Positions 34,601 to 42,890 of a stretch of DNA of 64,000 bases are shown here, piece after piece (position 1 is the first letter of the stretch; each line of letters starts with the position of its first letter). Source of the stretch: OMIW01 sp044235645 (GTDB lineage Bacteria; Bdellovibrionota_C; UBA2361; OMIW01). The notes below the pieces were generated by a model. It saw only the letters and a list, made by a program, of their open reading frames with translations, was not told where the DNA came from and searched no databases. The position numbers and the translations under genes are program-made. Location: positions 62,001 through 126,000 of the forward strand of contig JBIIHQ010000001.1 in assembly GCA_044235645.1 (NCBI GenBank), in the 5' to 3' direction.

Positions 34601-35602
34601 TTATCGTCTTCCAGGAATAACGCTCGGCACCGCTATTCCCTTATCGATATAGGCTAATGCGATATCGGGTTTATACCCATCCCGAGCCCACTGAGCGGCT
34701 ACTGATGGGCGAAGGCCCTTCTCAGCCCACGGAGTAGCGGACGAGGGGGTAAACTTAGCGGCGCTCCACTCGAATGCTGAAGCTGCAGTCGTGATACCAC
34801 CCAGCTTCCACGCTATCGCCTCCTCGGGGGGGATGCCACGCGCATGCCAGTACCCGGCCTCTCGAGGGGGAATGCCACTTATCTCCCAGCGGCTCTGGTC
34901 AAGCGCGACAATACCTACTCGCTCGTAGGTAATCGCCGATGGTTCAAAATAAGAGGCAAGGAGGAGGCTCTCATGAGCTTGGGTTCGGAGGAGGGGGGGG
35001 ATAGGGGCAGCAAACTCCGCGATTTGACCGGCGAGCGTTGGATCTAGTGTTTCGGCTTCAGAGAGGTAGCCGAACATACCGACCGACATTTCAACATCTC
35101 GATAGCTATCGTCCAGCAATGCTGCGGCGTTTTGTGCTGCTTCTGGGATCCCCATCACTGGACCCACGTCGGCCACATTCAGCAGGAAAAAATAGTTTGT
35201 ATGACTCGCCTTCGCAATCGCGGCTGCGACAAACTGAGCATCCCGAAGGGCCGTCAGATGGGTCCTCATCCGAAGGATCTGTTCGATTGAGGATGCAACC
35301 TCGGTCAGGTCGGTCAGAAGAGTGTGGAGGCAAGATATTGCTTCGTGGGCTTCAAAGGTTTCGGGCTCATTCCAGGAATGAGATATCAAAACCTCGCCTC
35401 CAAGGAGATTAGATGCCCATCGATCAATCTTGGCGAGGATCTTCTCAGTACGGGCGACAATGTTGCCATCGAATGATGGGTGGTTAAACCCTTGCAGAAA
35501 TCTCTGAAACTCCAGAGATCCGCGGAAGCCGGATAATAAGTGGTTAATAACCTTAAAAGATTCGAGCTGATCGTTTTGCGATTTTTCGAGGGCGGTAATC
35601 AT
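34601..35602 (-). CDS. Hypothetical protein with six tandem 13-residue W-x3-G repeats
   Basis: No family was recognised. The first 235 residues are mainly alpha-helical without a signal peptide or membrane segment. The last 95 contain a short repeat W-x-x-x-G-(I/F/L/Y)-x-P-x-x-A-x-x, with Trp at 239, 252, 265, 279, 292 and 305 and a Tyr in the same position at 318 (examples WHARGIPPEEAIA, WAEKGLRPSVAAQ, WARDGYKPDIALA). Spacing is 13 residues except one 14. The pattern suggests a small helical solenoid with a binding role. Function unknown. The gene converges on nadD. Confidence 0.7.
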   Translation of the reverse strand: MITALEKSQNDQLESFKVINHLLSGFRGSLEFQRFLQGFNHPSFDGNIVARTEKILAKIDRWASNLLGGEVLISHSWNEPETFEAHEAISCLHTLLTDLTEVASSIEQILRMRTHLTALRDAQFVAAAIAKASHTNYFFLLNVADVGPVMGIPEAAQNAAALLDDSYRDVEMSVGMFGYLSEAETLDPTLAGQIAEFAAPIPPLLRTQAHESLLLASYFEPSAITYERVGIVALDQSRWEISGIPPREAGYWHARGIPPEEAIAWKLGGITTAASAFEWSAAKFTPSSATPWAEKGLRPSVAAQWARDGYKPDIALAYIDKGIAVPSVIPGRR

Positions 35603-36095
35603 GGAGAAAGAGATTTCTGCCGTGGTGATTCTGATACTGGATTCATTAGCACATTGTTGGTAGCGCGCCTACTATACGCTGTTTTTACCAAAATTGCCTC
35701 TCTCCATTCATCGGTCACATTGTCATCGCCCTTGAGGTATCCTGCACGGGCCGTTGAGCTTTGGAGCCCCGAAAGTTCGGCAAACGGCGGACAATCATAG
35801 TTTTATTTCCACACAGTCGTCATAAGATAAAGCTGTCTCATTTATTCCAGCTCGCAACCTAATAGTCCTTTCAAGACTTTACGGCATGGTACAAAAATTT
35901 TACCTCCCTTAATTGACCGGAGCTCTCGACACCAAGAGAAAAATCCACCACAACATATAGTAATAGACGGTGTCGAAATACTATATGTAGTGTTGAGGGC
36001 TCGAGTTGGTCGAAAAGCAGGTCTTTTGAGACAAGGGCTCGACAGGATAAAAATCCACATCTCCAAACAGCAGTTTTTACGAGAGGCGCAGCACC
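35603..36095. other. 493-base regulatory spacer upstream of nrdA
   Basis: No convincing gene was seen. It carries the NrdR-box-like pair at 35948-35993. The left part is probably the promoter of the minus-strand repeat-protein gene. Confidence 0.4.
35948..35993 (+). promoter_or_regulatory. Pair of NrdR-box-like sites upstream of nrdAB
   Basis: ATACTATATGTAGTGT (35978-35993) matches 14 of 16 positions of the NrdR box ACACTATATATAGTGT. A weaker site, CCACAACATATAGTAA (35948-35963), matches 11 of 16 and starts 30 bases earlier, close to the three-helical-turn spacing typical of NrdR box pairs. They lie about 100 bases before the nrdA ATG, so repression of nrdAB by NrdR in response to ATP/dATP is likely. 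Confidence 0.75.
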
Positions 36096-39000
36096 ATGCA
36101 AGAGTCAGCAACAGGAACGAGGGACGGGGCAATCGTCGAGGGAACTTCAATTGAGACGATCGCTGCCAAGGGGGCCTCCGCGTGGGCTCCTCCATCCAGA
36201 GGCGCAACGGTTGATAGAACAATAGACATCACACTCCGCACTGAGCAGCTTCTCACCGTAGTCAAGCGAGACGGGCGGATCGTGCCGTTCCGACGAGATA
36301 GAATCGCAGTGGCGGTTGAGGGAGCGTTCCGCGACGTCAAGGGGCTAGGAAAGGTGCAGCCGCTCAGCAGCGACCTCGCTGGCCAGGTCGCCGAGGTAAC
36401 CGACAAAGTGGTATCCGACCTTCTTAGTCGGGTGGCCGATCGGCGGGCACCCGGTGATGCAGGGAATAGCGTGACCGTTGAGGGGATCCAGGATCTGGTT
36501 GAAGTAGCCCTCATGCGGTGTGGCCACTACGACGTTGCTCGGGGGTACATTGTGTATCGTGATGAGCATAAGCAGCTCAGGGCCGATTCTCCTCGTAATC
36601 TCAAGGTGCTCCGTCGGGATGGAAAAACCCTCGTGCGCTTTAATCCCATGCGGATAGCTGCCTCGATAGAGAAGGCGTTCCGTGCCTCCCATCAGGTAGA
36701 GGGACAAACTCCCGCTGAGATGGTGGAGTCGGTCAATCGTATTACTGATCAGGTCGTCGAGCGGTGTGTTAACCTTGGTAAGGGAACAACCCCGCTTTCA
36801 GTGGAGGGGATTCTCGACGAGGTGGAACGGCTTATGATGACTGCTGGTCACTACCAGGAGGCCAAGGCGTTCATCCTCTACCGGGCTAAGCGGGCGGAAG
36901 AGCGACAGCGGGAGATGCAGGCCGAGGCGGTTGCGGCTGAGGTAACTGCAGAGCGGACCACTCGAGAGCCCGAGGTGTTTCGTGCCACGGCATCAGATGG
37001 CTCGACAGTGTTGGTCTCAGAGCAGGAGCTGCGGGAGCGTATCGAATTTGCGTGCCAAGGCTTCGGTGATCTTGTGTCTTCCGAAGAAATCCTGAGCGAC
37101 TCACTAAAGAACTTCTACGAAGGGATCCGCCTCGACGAGATAGATTCGTCGAACATCTTCGCTGCCCGAGGGCGGATAGAGCGTGATCCGGCCTATTCGA
37201 ATGTTGCTGCTCGGCTCCTCCTTGATGTTATCTACCGGGAGACTTTTGGGATATCCGCTCACGCTCCGAAGGTCGAAGAGGCTCACCGAGGCTACTTTCA
37301 GCGATTTATTGAACGGGGAATCGACGTCGAGAGGCTCAATCCGGAGTTGCGTAATTTTGACCTCACAGCGCTCGCGAAGGCGGTCGACCTCTCACGGGAC
37401 CTCAAGTTCGATTACCTCGGTCTCCAAACCCTCTATGATCGGTATCTCCTTCACGAGGCTGATGTTCGGTTCGAAACCCCACAGTTCTTCTGGATGCGGG
37501 TCGCGATGGGGCTGAGCCTTGGCGAGGGATCGCAGCGAACGGCTCGGGCGATAGAGTTCTACAATGTGCTCTCTCAATTCACCTTCGTTTCGAGCACGCC
37601 AACACTATTTAATTCGGGCACCCTCCATTCACAGATGTCGAGCTGTTATCTGTCGACGGTGCAGGACGATCTCTCGCACATCTTCAAATGTATCTCGGAC
37701 GATGCACAGCTATCGAAGTGGGCCGGCGGACTGGGTAACGACTGGACGAATGTACGGGCGACGGGAGCGCGGATTAAAGGCACGAATGGTCGCAGCCAAG
37801 GGGTTATTCCCTTCCTTAAAGTTGCCAACGACACTGCGGTTGCGGTCAATCAGGGAGGAAAGAGGAAGGGGGCGATGTGCGCTTACCTCGAGACGTGGCA
37901 TCTCGATGTCGAGGACTTCCTTGAGCTGAGGAAAAATACCGGTGACGAGCGCCGACGTACCCACGACATGAATACGGCCAACTGGATTCCCGACCTCTTC
38001 ATGAAGCGAGTGGTCGAAAACGGGACCTGGACCTTGTTTAGTCCAAGTGATGTTGCCGACCTTCATGACCTGTATGGGAAGGCCTTCGACGAGCGATACG
38101 CCCACTACGAGAGCTTGGCCGAATCGGGTCAGATAACCCTCTTCAAAAAGGTTGAGGCGCTTGCGTTGTGGCGGAAGATGCTCAGTATGTTGTTTGAGAC
38201 GGGACACCCCTGGATTACCTTTAAGGATCCTTCCAACATTCGGTCCCCGCAAGGGCACAAGGGCGTTGTCCACAGCTCGAACCTCTGCACCGAGATTCTT
38301 CTCAACACCTCCGTCGATGAGGTGGCTGTCTGTAATCTGGGATCCATTAACCTCGCTGCTCACATGAAGGATGGAGCGCTCGATCATCAGCTGCTCCACA
38401 AGACCGTGCGAACCGCGGTGCGGATGCTAGACAATGTAATCGACATCAACTTCTATCCAATCGTCGAAGCGCAAAACGCCAACCTTCGCCATCGGCCGAT
38501 TGGGCTCGGTATCATGGGATTCCAGGATGCCCTGTATGAGGCTGGTATCAGCTACGCGAGCACCCAAGCTGTCGAGTTTTCAGATAGTTCGATGGAGGCC
38601 GTTTCCTACTATGCGATCCTCGCGTCGAGCGAGCTTGCTGCTGAGCGCGGCAGCTACGGCTCGTATGAGGGCTCTCAATGGGAACGGGGTATTCTCCCGA
38701 TAGATTCACTCGACCTTCTCGCCGAGGAGCGGGGGAGCGCCTACCTCGACGTTCATCGTGGCGCCCGTCTTGATTGGTCGGTCGTGAGGGAATCGATAAA
38801 GACGCATGGAATGCGAAATAGCAACACGATGGCTATAGCGCCGACCGCGACTATTTCGAATATCGTTGGGGTTACCCAGTCGATAGAGCCGGCATACAAA
38901 CACCTGTACTCGAAGAGTAACCTCTCAGGAGAGTTCATCGTTCATAATCACTACCTCGTTGCCGAGCTGAAAAAGCGAGGCCTCTGGGATGCCGACATGA

Positions 39001-39434
39001 TCGACGATCTGAAGTACTTCGATGGTTCAATCGCTGAGATAGAGCGGATCCCCGATGAGCTCAAGGATCTATTCCTGACCGCATTTGAAATTGATGCCGA
39101 TTGGTTGATAGAGTGCGCGAGCCGGCGTCAGAAGTGGATCGACATGGGTCAATCGCTGAACTTGTACATCGCGGAGCCAAGTGGAAGAAAGCTCCATGAG
39201 ATGTATACCTTGGCGTGGAAGCGAGGCCTTAAAACGACCTACTATCTCCGGTCGGTAGCCGCAACCCAGATCGAAAAATCGACCACCGATGTTAATCGAC
39301 GAGGGGTACAACCTCGATGGATGAAAAATAAATCGGCCTCGTCGAACATACAGATTGTCCGCGAGACCGAGGCGTCAGCACCAGAGATGCCAAAATCGTG
39401 CAACCTCGATGGTGACTGCGAGAGTTGCCAATAG
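36096..39434 (+). CDS. nrdA: Ribonucleoside-diphosphate reductase alpha subunit (class I) with two ATP-cones
   Basis: The 1112-residue catalytic subunit makes deoxyribonucleotides from NDPs. It begins with a 45-residue low-complexity tail, then two ATP-cone domains (starting VVKRDGRIVPFRRDRI near residue 53 and VLRRDGKTLVRFNPMRI near 170). The catalytic barrel holds the substrate Asn, radical Cys and Glu in N729-L-C731-T-E733, the radical-transfer Tyr pair at 1049-1050 (KTTYYLRS) and the C-terminal redox pair CESC (1108-1111). Enzymes of the E. coli type are about 760 residues; the long N-terminus resembles the chlamydial and Pseudomonas NrdA. The ATG follows GAGAGG. A hairpin with a T tract separates it from nrdB. 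Confidence 0.96.
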   Translation: MQESATGTRDGAIVEGTSIETIAAKGASAWAPPSRGATVDRTIDITLRTEQLLTVVKRDGRIVPFRRDRIAVAVEGAFRDVKGLGKVQPLSSDLAGQVAEVTDKVVSDLLSRVADRRAPGDAGNSVTVEGIQDLVEVALMRCGHYDVARGYIVYRDEHKQLRADSPRNLKVLRRDGKTLVRFNPMRIAASIEKAFRASHQVEGQTPAEMVESVNRITDQVVERCVNLGKGTTPLSVEGILDEVERLMMTAGHYQEAKAFILYRAKRAEERQREMQAEAVAAEVTAERTTREPEVFRATASDGSTVLVSEQELRERIEFACQGFGDLVSSEEILSDSLKNFYEGIRLDEIDSSNIFAARGRIERDPAYSNVAARLLLDVIYRETFGISAHAPKVEEAHRGYFQRFIERGIDVERLNPELRNFDLTALAKAVDLSRDLKFDYLGLQTLYDRYLLHEADVRFETPQFFWMRVAMGLSLGEGSQRTARAIEFYNVLSQFTFVSSTPTLFNSGTLHSQMSSCYLSTVQDDLSHIFKCISDDAQLSKWAGGLGNDWTNVRATGARIKGTNGRSQGVIPFLKVANDTAVAVNQGGKRKGAMCAYLETWHLDVEDFLELRKNTGDERRRTHDMNTANWIPDLFMKRVVENGTWTLFSPSDVADLHDLYGKAFDERYAHYESLAESGQITLFKKVEALALWRKMLSMLFETGHPWITFKDPSNIRSPQGHKGVVHSSNLCTEILLNTSVDEVAVCNLGSINLAAHMKDGALDHQLLHKTVRTAVRMLDNVIDINFYPIVEAQNANLRHRPIGLGIMGFQDALYEAGISYASTQAVEFSDSSMEAVSYYAILASSELAAERGSYGSYEGSQWERGILPIDSLDLLAEERGSAYLDVHRGARLDWSVVRESIKTHGMRNSNTMAIAPTATISNIVGVTQSIEPAYKHLYSKSNLSGEFIVHNHYLVAELKKRGLWDADMIDDLKYFDGSIAEIERIPDELKDLFLTAFEIDADWLIECASRRQKWIDMGQSLNLYIAEPSGRKLHEMYTLAWKRGLKTTYYLRSVAATQIEKSTTDVNRRGVQPRWMKNKSASSNIQIVRETEASAPEMPKSCNLDGDCESCQ

Positions 39435-39436
39435 GT

Positions 39437-39471
39437 GATCGGTCCTGAGAAAACCGATCGAGGGTTTTTTT
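39437..39471 (+). terminator. Intrinsic terminator-like hairpin between nrdA and nrdB
   Basis: GATCGGT (39437-39443) pairs with ACCGATC (39453-39459) around a 9-base loop, followed by GAGGG and seven T (39465-39471). It starts two bases after the nrdA stop codon and 61 bases before nrdB, so it could reduce nrdB transcription relative to nrdA or stabilise the nrdA message. Confidence 0.75.
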
Positions 39472-39531
39472 CAGGACGGGTCTCCGCGGCCAAAACAAGA
39501 CCAAGGCTTCAACCAGACAAAAGGAGAAATT

Positions 39532-40611
39532 ATGTTGGACTTTACCGGAGAGGGGGATCAGGGCAACCGACGCGGGGAAGGTATAACCGAGCAGATGGCT
39601 AAACGGGTTGATGTAACCAAGAAGCGGCTGATTAATTGCAGCGCCGTAGATGTAAATCAGCTCATGCCTCTGAAATATAAATGGGCCTGGGAACACTACC
39701 TCAACGGGTGTGCGAATAACTGGCTCCCGACAGAAGTAGCGATGGGCAAGGATATCGAGCTCTGGAAGTCAAATAAACTCACCGCGGATGAGCGGCTTGT
39801 CATCATGAGAAATCTCGGATTTTTTTCGACGGCAGAATCGCTCGTGGGGAACAACATTATCCTTGCGATCTTTAAACATGTTACGAATCCCGAGTGCCGC
39901 CAGTATCTTCTTCGACAGGGATTCGAGGAAGCAGTCCACACCCACACGTTCCACTACGTGGTTGAATCGCTCTCACTCGATCAGGGTGAGGTTTTCAACA
40001 TGTACAACGAGATAAACTCGATTCACCAGAAAGATCAGTTTGAGATGCAGCTGACCCAGGATGTTCTGGCGCCTGATTTTTCGACCGCGACGACCGCTGG
40101 AGCACAAAAGTTTCTCGAAAATCTGATCGGATACTACGTGATCATGGAAGGGATATTCTTCTACAGCGGTTTCGTGATGATCCTCTCATTCCATCGGCAA
40201 AACAGGATGACCGGGATCGGCGAACAGTTCCAGTATATTCTGCGGGATGAGACTATTCATCTCAACTTTGGGATAGACCTTATCAACGGGATTAAAGAAG
40301 AGAACCCCGACCTGTGGACTGCGCAATTCCAGGATCATATCGTTGACCTCGTCCGACAGGCAGTAGAGCTCGAGTACCAATACGCAGTTGATTGTCTCCC
40401 GCGAGGCATCCTCGGCCTCAGCTCCCCAATGTTCCGCGAGTATGTCCAACATATCGCTGATCGGCGGCTCGAACGAATCGGTCTGAAAGCCCAGTACGGC
40501 TCAAAGAACCCCTTCCCCTGGATGAGTGAGACCATCGATCTCCAGAAGGAAAAAAACTTCTTTGAGACCCGAGTAACCGAGTATCAGACCGCTGGCTCGT
40601 TGCAGTGGTAG
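39532..40611 (+). CDS. nrdB: Ribonucleoside-diphosphate reductase beta subunit, class Ic-type (Phe in place of radical Tyr)
   Basis: The 359-residue ferritin-like protein holds the di-metal cofactor that generates the radical for NrdA. Metal ligands are Glu102 (AESLVG), Glu133 and His136 (EEAVHTHTF), Glu206 (IMEGIF), Glu240 and His243 (RDETIHLNF). In E. coli the radical Tyr122 lies four residues after His118; here that position is Phe140 (codon TTC), and the first ligand is Glu instead of Asp84. The Glu/Phe combination is the mark of class Ic enzymes such as Chlamydia trachomatis R2, where a Mn/Fe centre replaces the tyrosyl radical. The ATG follows AAAGGAGA. The C-terminus ends AGSLQW. Confidence 0.95.
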   Translation: MLDFTGEGDQGNRRGEGITEQMAKRVDVTKKRLINCSAVDVNQLMPLKYKWAWEHYLNGCANNWLPTEVAMGKDIELWKSNKLTADERLVIMRNLGFFSTAESLVGNNIILAIFKHVTNPECRQYLLRQGFEEAVHTHTFHYVVESLSLDQGEVFNMYNEINSIHQKDQFEMQLTQDVLAPDFSTATTAGAQKFLENLIGYYVIMEGIFFYSGFVMILSFHRQNRMTGIGEQFQYILRDETIHLNFGIDLINGIKEENPDLWTAQFQDHIVDLVRQAVELEYQYAVDCLPRGILGLSSPMFREYVQHIADRRLERIGLKAQYGSKNPFPWMSETIDLQKEKNFFETRVTEYQTAGSLQW

Positions 40612-40709
40612 AGGGGTAACCTCTTCATTCGGCGATGGGGTGCTTTACAAGGAGCGCCCTGTCCCTTCAAAAGCTCCGGCGAAGTGCTCTCTGCCCAGCG
40701 CTAGAAAGG

Positions 40710-42431
40710 TCATGAGGTTGTCCGGAACCCACAATGTGCAACCTCATAAAACTCGCCCGAGTGTACTGTTGTACAGTCCGATGAGATGAGAACATTTCGG
40801 ATGGTATCAGGAAAGATATGTCGTGGCATAACCACCACCCGAGGTGTCCTTCGACTACATGATATAGTGACGGGTTTTCCGATCAGGAATGATATCTCGT
40901 GTGGATACCACCAATCATGACCGCATAGTGGCATCAGAGTATCTCCGACTCTATTTTCCTTTACGATAAGGTTGACCTGTTGTTGCTCACGGCGCACAGC
41001 GTAAGCCCAACGGAGGGCAGGAATATCGTGCTGCATGCTGGACCAGCAGAACAGCGGCATTACTATAAGGAGAAAAACGAATACGGCAGGACGATGAATC
41101 CAAAGGTAGGTCTGAAGCAATCTTGCTGAAGCAGCGGCAGCAGCAGTTACAAGGAGCGGGGCCACGACAGAAAGGAACCGGGAGGGTGCTTGTGGCATAC
41201 CACACCACCACAGAACAACCGCGAGGGCGGCTGCGGCCATCGCTAATTCCGCACGAACCAAAATCTTAGTTGTAGCAGTATCTTTAGAGTGCAAAAAGCC
41301 AACCACTGATACGGTTACAACAAATCCGTATACTATGAGCAGCGGCAGCCCAATGTATTCGGCAGCAAGCCCAATCCTCATCGGGATAGTCCCCAGAATA
41401 GTTTTGCATAGCTCCCAACGTGGGCTGAGAAGCAGCTCGCGATATAATCCCTGGTAAGCATCAAAGAACGCTCTTGCCCCATCCTCATACTGGTGGAATT
41501 GCTCCGAATCGAGATTAATCCATGCGATAAGGGGTTCGCTGCGGACCCCCAGTAATGTTGCCAAAATCGCCACGAAAACACCCCACCGAGTCTGGCGCGT
41601 CCGCCCCAATAGGAGGATTCCTAATGCCACGATGAGTGGTAGAGCATGAATTATTTTGGCATTCACCGCAAAAACGGTAAGGCAGAAGGTCGCCAACAAC
41701 CGGCGAAGGCTCGTCGGCGAATCGGCACTACATAGCAAAATGGTGCCAATAACTGCCCAAATTCCGGCCATGTTACCGAGAAACTGGATCCAAAATCCGT
41801 AGGGAGGAGGTGGAAGATTTGGAATTGCTGTGCCGGTGACTAGGTCCGTTTTTCCGTGTTTGAGAAAAAGAAAACTGAAAATAATCAGAATTAAGGCAAA
41901 TCCTGAGTCAATTTTACGCGCCTGCCACCAAGCAATAGTGAAGAAAAAAAATGAGACTAGCAAAGAGTACGCCTGTAACCCACCAATACTCGCACCAAAG
42001 GCCCAAATAATAGCCGAATAGGGTCCGATAAAGAGCATCCCGGTTGAGATGCGAGGATTAAACGGGATAGGTATTTCGCCCGCATGAGTCGCATACCCTC
42101 TGCCGGTTGCAAAACTTAATGAGACATTCGCATTGAACGCATCGTCAAACGTCAGAGGAATAAAGCGTGAAATATAAAACAGGAAAAAACCAAACAAAAA
42201 AAGAGGTATAAGAGGCACATATCGTTTCATTGAGGTGGTAGGCTTTATCTCAACAAAGAGTGGATTATCACCTGTGCGCTGACGCCCTACTTCGGCCAGT
42301 CGTCTCTGCATCGCCCCAAAGGGGATATCTCGTCCCAGGCAAAATGAAAGACAACTCTCGCCTTTTTCTCGATATTCACGGATAATTTTAGCCCATTCGT
42401 CTCTCGTTATCTCCCTCACAGCTACCCCCAA
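40710..42431 (-). CDS. GT-C-like membrane protein with an IS66 Orf1-like N-terminal extension
   Basis: From residue 68 on, the protein is a polytopic membrane protein with about 11 hydrophobic segments and a soluble C-terminus. The first loop, PLTFDDAFNANVSLSFATG, with FNPRISTG later, resembles GT-C glycosyltransferases in which Asp of the first loop is catalytic. The preceding 67 residues (EWAKIIREYREKGESCLSFC; IPFGAMQRRLAEV) resemble the small IS66 Orf1 DNA-binding protein. The open frame starts at TTG 42431 (a GTG at 42419 is also possible). An ATG at 42230 would give the membrane part alone but has no ribosome-binding site. The enzyme's substrate is unknown. Confidence 0.62.
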   Translation of the reverse strand: MGVAVREITRDEWAKIIREYREKGESCLSFCLGRDIPFGAMQRRLAEVGRQRTGDNPLFVEIKPTTSMKRYVPLIPLFLFGFFLFYISRFIPLTFDDAFNANVSLSFATGRGYATHAGEIPIPFNPRISTGMLFIGPYSAIIWAFGASIGGLQAYSLLVSFFFFTIAWWQARKIDSGFALILIIFSFLFLKHGKTDLVTGTAIPNLPPPPYGFWIQFLGNMAGIWAVIGTILLCSADSPTSLRRLLATFCLTVFAVNAKIIHALPLIVALGILLLGRTRQTRWGVFVAILATLLGVRSEPLIAWINLDSEQFHQYEDGARAFFDAYQGLYRELLLSPRWELCKTILGTIPMRIGLAAEYIGLPLLIVYGFVVTVSVVGFLHSKDTATTKILVRAELAMAAAALAVVLWWCGMPQAPSRFLSVVAPLLVTAAAAASARLLQTYLWIHRPAVFVFLLIVMPLFCWSSMQHDIPALRWAYAVRREQQQVNLIVKENRVGDTLMPLCGHDWWYPHEISFLIGKPVTISCSRRTPRVVVMPRHIFPDTIRNVLISSDCTTVHSGEFYEVAHCGFRTTS

Positions 42432-42627
42432 CCATTAAATTAATCCAATCCCGACTAAACGATGAATCCGTCACGGGGAATAAACCTCAAGCCACGACGG
42501 GGAGAAAAATAGATTAGAGAGACAACTGACTCACCGCCAGCACATAGTCTAATGGGGGGCGCATACTTGAGGTAGAGGGGGGAAGGACGGGGTGGAATGA
42601 CCGTTTACGGTTCCACTGCTTGCTAGT

Positions 42628-42819
42628 TCAGGTTACGCGCCCCTTAACAAAAAAGCTCGTCAATCGAGCCGCAATCTTTTCTCCACCCACCAACTTAAGA
42701 ATTTTACTAACGCTCATAGAGGCGTACTCCTCGGCTGGCAGTTTTATTTGACATCTAACGTTAACCGTATACGTCGCCTTCTTCCCGTTCCTCAAATGCC
42801 TGATTTTTTTATAGCTCAA
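42628..42819 (-). CDS. Small hypothetical protein sharing a motif with a remnant at 25.8 kb
   Basis: The 63-residue frame is basic (RHLRNGKKATYTVNVRCQIK) and contains PAEEYASMSVSKIL, encoded by a 19-bp sequence also found at 25832-25850. No known family was recognised. It may be the end of a truncated gene or a leftover of a mobile element. It lies in a 460-base gap between two glycosylation genes. Confidence 0.35.
   Translation of the reverse strand: MSYKKIRHLRNGKKATYTVNVRCQIKLPAEEYASMSVSKILKLVGGEKIAARLTSFFVKGRVT
42713..42731. repeat. 19-bp dispersed repeat, copy 2
   Basis: Identical to 25832-25850 (CTCATAGAGGCGTACTCCT). Here it lies inside a 63-codon minus-strand frame and encodes EYASMS plus flanking positions. 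The flanking DNA differs from copy 1 at once on both sides. Confidence 0.6.
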
Positions 42820-42890
42820 GAGGGGCGATATTCAAGTCGGGGAGGGTAGGAAGATTTGTGGTCCTAGGTCATCTCAAGGACAACAGCCAT

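Noticed and set aside
37710..38399. Long open frame (229 codons) opposite nrdA
   Set aside because: It lies fully antisense to a conserved catalytic region and has no family features; an effect of codon bias in nrdA.
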